DNA of 8,123 bases, taken from the NCBI GenBank assembly GCA_900543085.1, contig UQQF01000069.1, positions 1-8,123 on the forward strand, given 5' to 3'. Each line of letters starts with the position of its first letter. Position 1 is the first letter of the stretch. Below the pieces are notes generated by a model. The model was not told where the DNA came from. It did not search any database and saw only the letters and a program-made list of their open reading frames with translations. A program made the translations under genes and the position numbers. The stretch is from an uncultured Eubacteriales bacterium (GTDB lineage Bacteria; Bacillota; Clostridia; Oscillospirales; Oscillospiraceae). Below, piece after piece: positions 6,066 through 8,123 of this stretch.

Positions 6066-6094
6066 TTGACAAATGAATTCTGAATTCCTATTAC
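6066..6094 (+). promoter_or_regulatory. Distal plus-strand promoter candidate upstream of the GH2 gene
   Basis: A perfect TTGACA (6066-6071) is followed by a 17-nt spacer and TATTAC (6089-6094, 4/6). It would start transcription near 6101, giving the GH2 mRNA an untranslated leader of roughly 180 nt. The spacer is made largely of a tandem TGAATTC repeat (6074-6087). Whether it is used is unknown. Confidence 0.45.
6074..6087 (+). repeat. Tandem TGAATTC repeat
   Basis: Two perfect copies of TGAATTC (6074-6080, 6081-6087) lie back to back, so two GAATTC palindromes are spaced 7 bp apart. They sit between the -35 and -10 of the distal promoter, where a bound protein would block polymerase. Confidence 0.5.
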
Positions 6095-6187
6095 TGTTAT
6101 TTTTCAGTCATGCGCCGTCAATTTTACATTTTCTGCGGCATCTGTTCGCTTGTTAATTAACTATCGCTTTGTGCACTATGCCGGGAT

Positions 6188-6198
6188 GTGAAATTCAC
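6188..6198. promoter_or_regulatory. Inverted repeat GTGAAATTCAC, candidate operator for the GH2 gene
   Basis: GTGAA-A-TTCAC is a perfect 5-bp inverted repeat around one base, ending 4 nt before the -35 of the proximal GH2 promoter; its centre is about 44 bp upstream of the predicted transcription start. That position suits an activator or a repressor. Its right half is part of the TTCACGTC element shared with the rnfC side. Confidence 0.4.
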
Positions 6199-6202
6199 GT
6201 CT

Positions 6203-6230
6203 TTGCAAACCGGGAAGTTTAGTGTACAAT
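6203..6230 (+). promoter_or_regulatory. Proximal promoter of the GH2 gene
   Basis: TACAAT (6225-6230, 5/6) is preceded by TTGCAA (6203-6208) at a 16-nt spacing, or TTTGCA (6202-6207) at 17 nt; either -35 is only 4/6. Transcription would begin near 6237, giving a leader of about 42 nt. The weak -35 next to an inverted repeat would suit an activated promoter. Confidence 0.55.
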
Positions 6231-6278
6231 ATAGACCAGTAGCCACGACTACCCAAGCCAAGAAACGGAGGCCGGATC

Positions 6279-7988
6279 ATGCTTACAACCAAATGGGGCG
6301 AGGCTCTCGACCGCGAGCACCCCCTGCCCGAATATCCCAGGCCGCAGCTCAGGCGCGAGAGCTTCCTCAATCTGAACGGCGTCTGGCAATACGCCGTTTC
6401 CACTCTCAACTCCGAGCCTGAGGAGTATGACGGGGATATAGTAGCCCCCTTCCCGTTGGAGAGCGAGCTGTCCGGCGTAGGCCGTGTGCTGCAGCCGGGG
6501 GAGTACCTCTGGTACCGGCGTGAGTTCACGCTGCCGGAGGACTTCAACGTCGGGCGCGTGCTGCTGCACTTCGGCGCGGTCGACCAGTGCGCCCGCGTCT
6601 GGGTGAACGGCATGGACGCCTGCACGCACACGGGCGGCTACCTCCCCTTCTCGGCCGACATAACGGATCTGCTCTTTGAGGGCGAAAACACCCTCGTCGT
6701 GCGCGTGACGGACGACACCGACCGCTCTTACCACACGCGCGGCAAGCAGAAGCTCAAGCCCGGCGGCATCTGGTACAGCCCCGTGAGCGGCATCTGGCAG
6801 ACCGTCTGGTGCGAGAGCGTGCCGGAAAACTACATCTCCTCCCTGTTCATAACTCCGCACCTGGAGGACGGCTCCGTGGAGCTGCTGGTGATGGGCGAGG
6901 GGGCGGTGCGCGCCGTCATAGACGGGGACGCCTATGACTTCGAGGCGGGCACGTCCGCGCTGCTGAAGCTGCGCGAGGTGCGCGCCTGGTCGCCGGAGGA
7001 GCCGTATCTGTACAAGCTTGAGCTGGCGATGGGCGACGACCGGGTGGAGAGCTATTTCGCCATGCGCTCCGTGGGCATAGGCGAGGATCGAAACGGAGTC
7101 AAGCGGCTGCTGCTCAACGGCAAGCCGTATTTCCAGAACGGCCTGCTCGACCAGGGCTGGTGGCCGGACGGACTTTACACCGCGCCGAGCGACGAGGCGC
7201 TGGCCTTCGACATAGCCGCGGCCAAGACGATGGGCTTCAACATGCTGCGCAAGCACGTCAAGGTGGAGCCTCTGCGCTGGTACTACCACTGCGACCGGCT
7301 GGGTATGCTGGTCTGGCAGGACATGCCCAACGGCGGCGGAGCCTACTCCGCGCTGACCGTCAGCGCGCCGCTGCTGACCGGCAGCCACAGCCGCGACGAC
7401 AAGTATTCCAAGTTCGCCCGCCGCGAGGAAAAGGGGCGCGATGAGTTCAGGGAGGAGCTGCTGGACATGGTCTCCCACCTGTATAACGCCCCCAGCATCG
7501 TGACCTGGGTCATATTCAACGAGGGCTGGGGACAGTTCGACTCGGACAAGTGCGCCGAGGCGGTGCTCGAGCTGGACTCCTCCCGCATCCTCGACCGCAC
7601 CAGCGGCTGGCACGACCAGGGCAGCGGCGAGCTGCGCAGCATACACCTGTACTTCGACGACTACAAGCACAAGCCGGACAAGCTCGGCCGCTGCGTCGTG
7701 CTCAGCGAATTCGGCGGCTACACCCTGCCCATAGACGGCCACGCCTGGCCGGGCAAGCCCTTCGGCTACAAGAAGTTCGACAGCCAGGAGAAGTTCCGCC
7801 GCGCGCTGATGCTGCTCTACGACGGGCAGATACGCCCCGCGTGCATGAGCGGCCTGGCCGCCGCTATCTACACCCAGCTCACCGACGTGGAGAACGAGCT
7901 CAACGGCCTCATCACATACGACCGCCGCGTCATAAAGCTCTCCCCCGCCGACATAAAGCGAATAACCGCCATGCCCGCCGTGAAATAA
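6279..7988 (+). CDS. Glycoside hydrolase family 2 enzyme (beta-galactosidase/glucuronidase-like, specificity open)
   Basis: The 569-residue product has the three-part GH2 core: an N-terminal sugar-binding jelly roll (about 25-180, with LNGVWQYAV and KPGGIWYSPVSGIWQTVW), an immunoglobulin-like domain (about 185-265), and a TIM barrel (about 270-560). The acid/base glutamate is E415 in FNEGWG and the nucleophile is E477 in LSEFGG, so the retaining mechanism should be intact. YTQLTDVENELNGLITYDRR (531-550) is a typical GH2 ending. It hydrolyses a beta-glycosidic bond at a non-reducing end, but the sugar cannot be fixed from sequence; galactoside, glucuronide and mannoside activities all occur in this fold. 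It is much shorter than E. coli LacZ. With no signal peptide or membrane segment it should act in the cytoplasm on imported substrate; no transporter or sugar regulator is in the window. The start at 6279 follows GGAGG (6267-6271) by 7 nt. It is monocistronic, divergent from rnfC, and followed by a terminator. Confidence 0.93.
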   Translation: MLTTKWGEALDREHPLPEYPRPQLRRESFLNLNGVWQYAVSTLNSEPEEYDGDIVAPFPLESELSGVGRVLQPGEYLWYRREFTLPEDFNVGRVLLHFGAVDQCARVWVNGMDACTHTGGYLPFSADITDLLFEGENTLVVRVTDDTDRSYHTRGKQKLKPGGIWYSPVSGIWQTVWCESVPENYISSLFITPHLEDGSVELLVMGEGAVRAVIDGDAYDFEAGTSALLKLREVRAWSPEEPYLYKLELAMGDDRVESYFAMRSVGIGEDRNGVKRLLLNGKPYFQNGLLDQGWWPDGLYTAPSDEALAFDIAAAKTMGFNMLRKHVKVEPLRWYYHCDRLGMLVWQDMPNGGGAYSALTVSAPLLTGSHSRDDKYSKFARREEKGRDEFREELLDMVSHLYNAPSIVTWVIFNEGWGQFDSDKCAEAVLELDSSRILDRTSGWHDQGSGELRSIHLYFDDYKHKPDKLGRCVVLSEFGGYTLPIDGHAWPGKPFGYKKFDSQEKFRRALMLLYDGQIRPACMSGLAAAIYTQLTDVENELNGLITYDRRVIKLSPADIKRITAMPAVK

Positions 7989-8002
7989 GGCGAGCGCGCA
8001 AA

Positions 8003-8028
8003 AAGCACCGATCCGAAGATCGGTGCTT
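8003..8028 (-). terminator. UUCG-capped terminator facing left
   Basis: A perfect 11-bp stem, AAGCACCGATC (8003-8013) with GATCGGTGCTT (8018-8028). On the minus strand the loop is C(UUCG)G, an exceptionally stable tetraloop, and the stem runs out into TTTTT before GCGCG. On the plus strand the exit (GAGACTG) has no U-tract. It therefore serves transcription coming from the right edge. Confidence 0.75.
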
Positions 8029-8033
8029 GAGAC

Positions 8034-8067
8034 TGTCAAAAAAGGCCCTCGACGGCCTTTTTTGACA
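8034..8067 (+). terminator. Bidirectional terminator downstream of the GH2 gene
   Basis: A perfect 14-bp inverted repeat, TGTCAAAAAAGGCC (8034-8047) with GGCCTTTTTTGACA (8054-8067), around the loop CTCGAC. A GGCC stem followed by T6 is present in both directions. On the plus strand it ends the GH2 transcript about 45 nt after its stop codon; on the minus strand it works in tandem with the UUCG hairpin. Confidence 0.82.
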
Positions 8068-8123
8068 ATAAAGTCCCCCGTCGTCGTCGCAAGCTGCATA
8101 TCCTTCGCTCCCGGCTAAAGCCG

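Larger units (their letters stand above)
5940..6278. promoter_or_regulatory. AT-rich divergent control region between rnfC and the GH2 gene
   Basis: 339 bp without a gene, much richer in A+T than its surroundings. Besides promoters for both sides it holds two elements present once for each gene in the same order and orientation: GCTTGTTAAT (minus strand 6054-6045 for rnfC; plus strand 6148-6157 for GH2) and, closer to the gene, TTCACGTC (minus strand 6020-6013; plus strand 6194-6201). TTCACGTC ends 73 nt before the rnfC ATG and 77 nt before the GH2 ATG. GTTAATTAAC (6152-6161) and CAAGCTTG (6050-6057) are perfect short palindromes overlapping the outer elements. The regulator is unknown. Confidence 0.5.

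Noticed and set aside
6045..6157. A Rex (redox repressor) operator upstream of rnf
   Set aside because: TTGTTAA, the half-site of the clostridial Rex box as I remember it (TTGTTAA-N4-TTAACAA), occurs at 6150-6156 and inverted near 6046-6052, but neither has its partner half at 4-nt spacing. A full box is not present.
6110..6160. Short leader peptide (16 codons) in the long GH2 leader
   Set aside because: An ATG-to-TAA frame exists, but there is no ribosome binding site and no run of regulatory codons.
6249..8099. Very long open frame (616 codons) on the minus strand, antisense to the GH2 gene
   Set aside because: It runs straight through both terminators, has no family-like motifs, is Ala/Val/Leu/His-rich and mirrors the codon bias of the high-GC gene on the other strand. 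The GH2 frame has all catalytic motifs.

Overview
The window looks like chromosomal DNA of a high-GC, anaerobic, Gram-positive member of the Clostridia (Oscillospiraceae/Ruminococcaceae-like). This rests on the complete six-gene Rnf operon in the clostridial order rnfCDGEAB, strong GGAGG-type ribosome binding sites, GC-rich coding sequence with AT-rich promoters, and an ECF-type transporter S component next door. The taxonomic assignment is an inference from gene order and style.

Layout, left to right: (1) 1-176, minus strand: the N-terminal 58 residues of an ECF transporter S component, with its own sigma-A-like promoter at 232-259. (2) About 260-760: a non-coding stretch with no credible gene but packed with perfect hairpins, one 9-bp inverted repeat that could close over two of them, and a 13-nt direct repeat. 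(3) 711-793: two tandem hairpins that terminate the rnf operon; the first overlaps the rnfB stop codon. (4) 792-5939, minus strand: rnfC, rnfD, rnfG, rnfE, rnfA and rnfB, joined by 1-4 nt overlaps or 12-nt gaps, clearly one transcript. (5) 5940-6278: a 339-bp AT-rich divergent control region with a good promoter for rnfC, a proximal and a distal promoter for the gene on the right, and two sequence elements repeated in the same order and orientation ahead of both genes. (6) 6279-7988, plus strand: a complete cytoplasmic glycoside hydrolase family 2 enzyme with both catalytic glutamates. (7) 8003-8067: two back-to-back terminator hairpins, one bidirectional and one facing left, which suggests a convergent gene beyond the right edge.

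How the genes work together: Rnf is a membrane ferredoxin:NAD+ oxidoreductase. Electrons from reduced ferredoxin enter at RnfB, pass through Fe-S clusters and flavins in RnfA/E, RnfG and RnfD, and reduce NAD+ at RnfC while Na+ or H+ is pumped out. The GH2 enzyme lacks a signal peptide, so it would hydrolyse imported oligosaccharides or glycosides and feed the fermentation that produces reduced ferredoxin. That functional link is an inference from adjacency and the shared promoter elements. The coding content is of known families; the less ordinary material is the mirrored divergent control region, the structured intergenic stretch at 350-745, and some residue-level variations (extra cysteines, an altered flavin-attachment motif) in the Rnf membrane subunits. 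I did not find a convincing new biological system.
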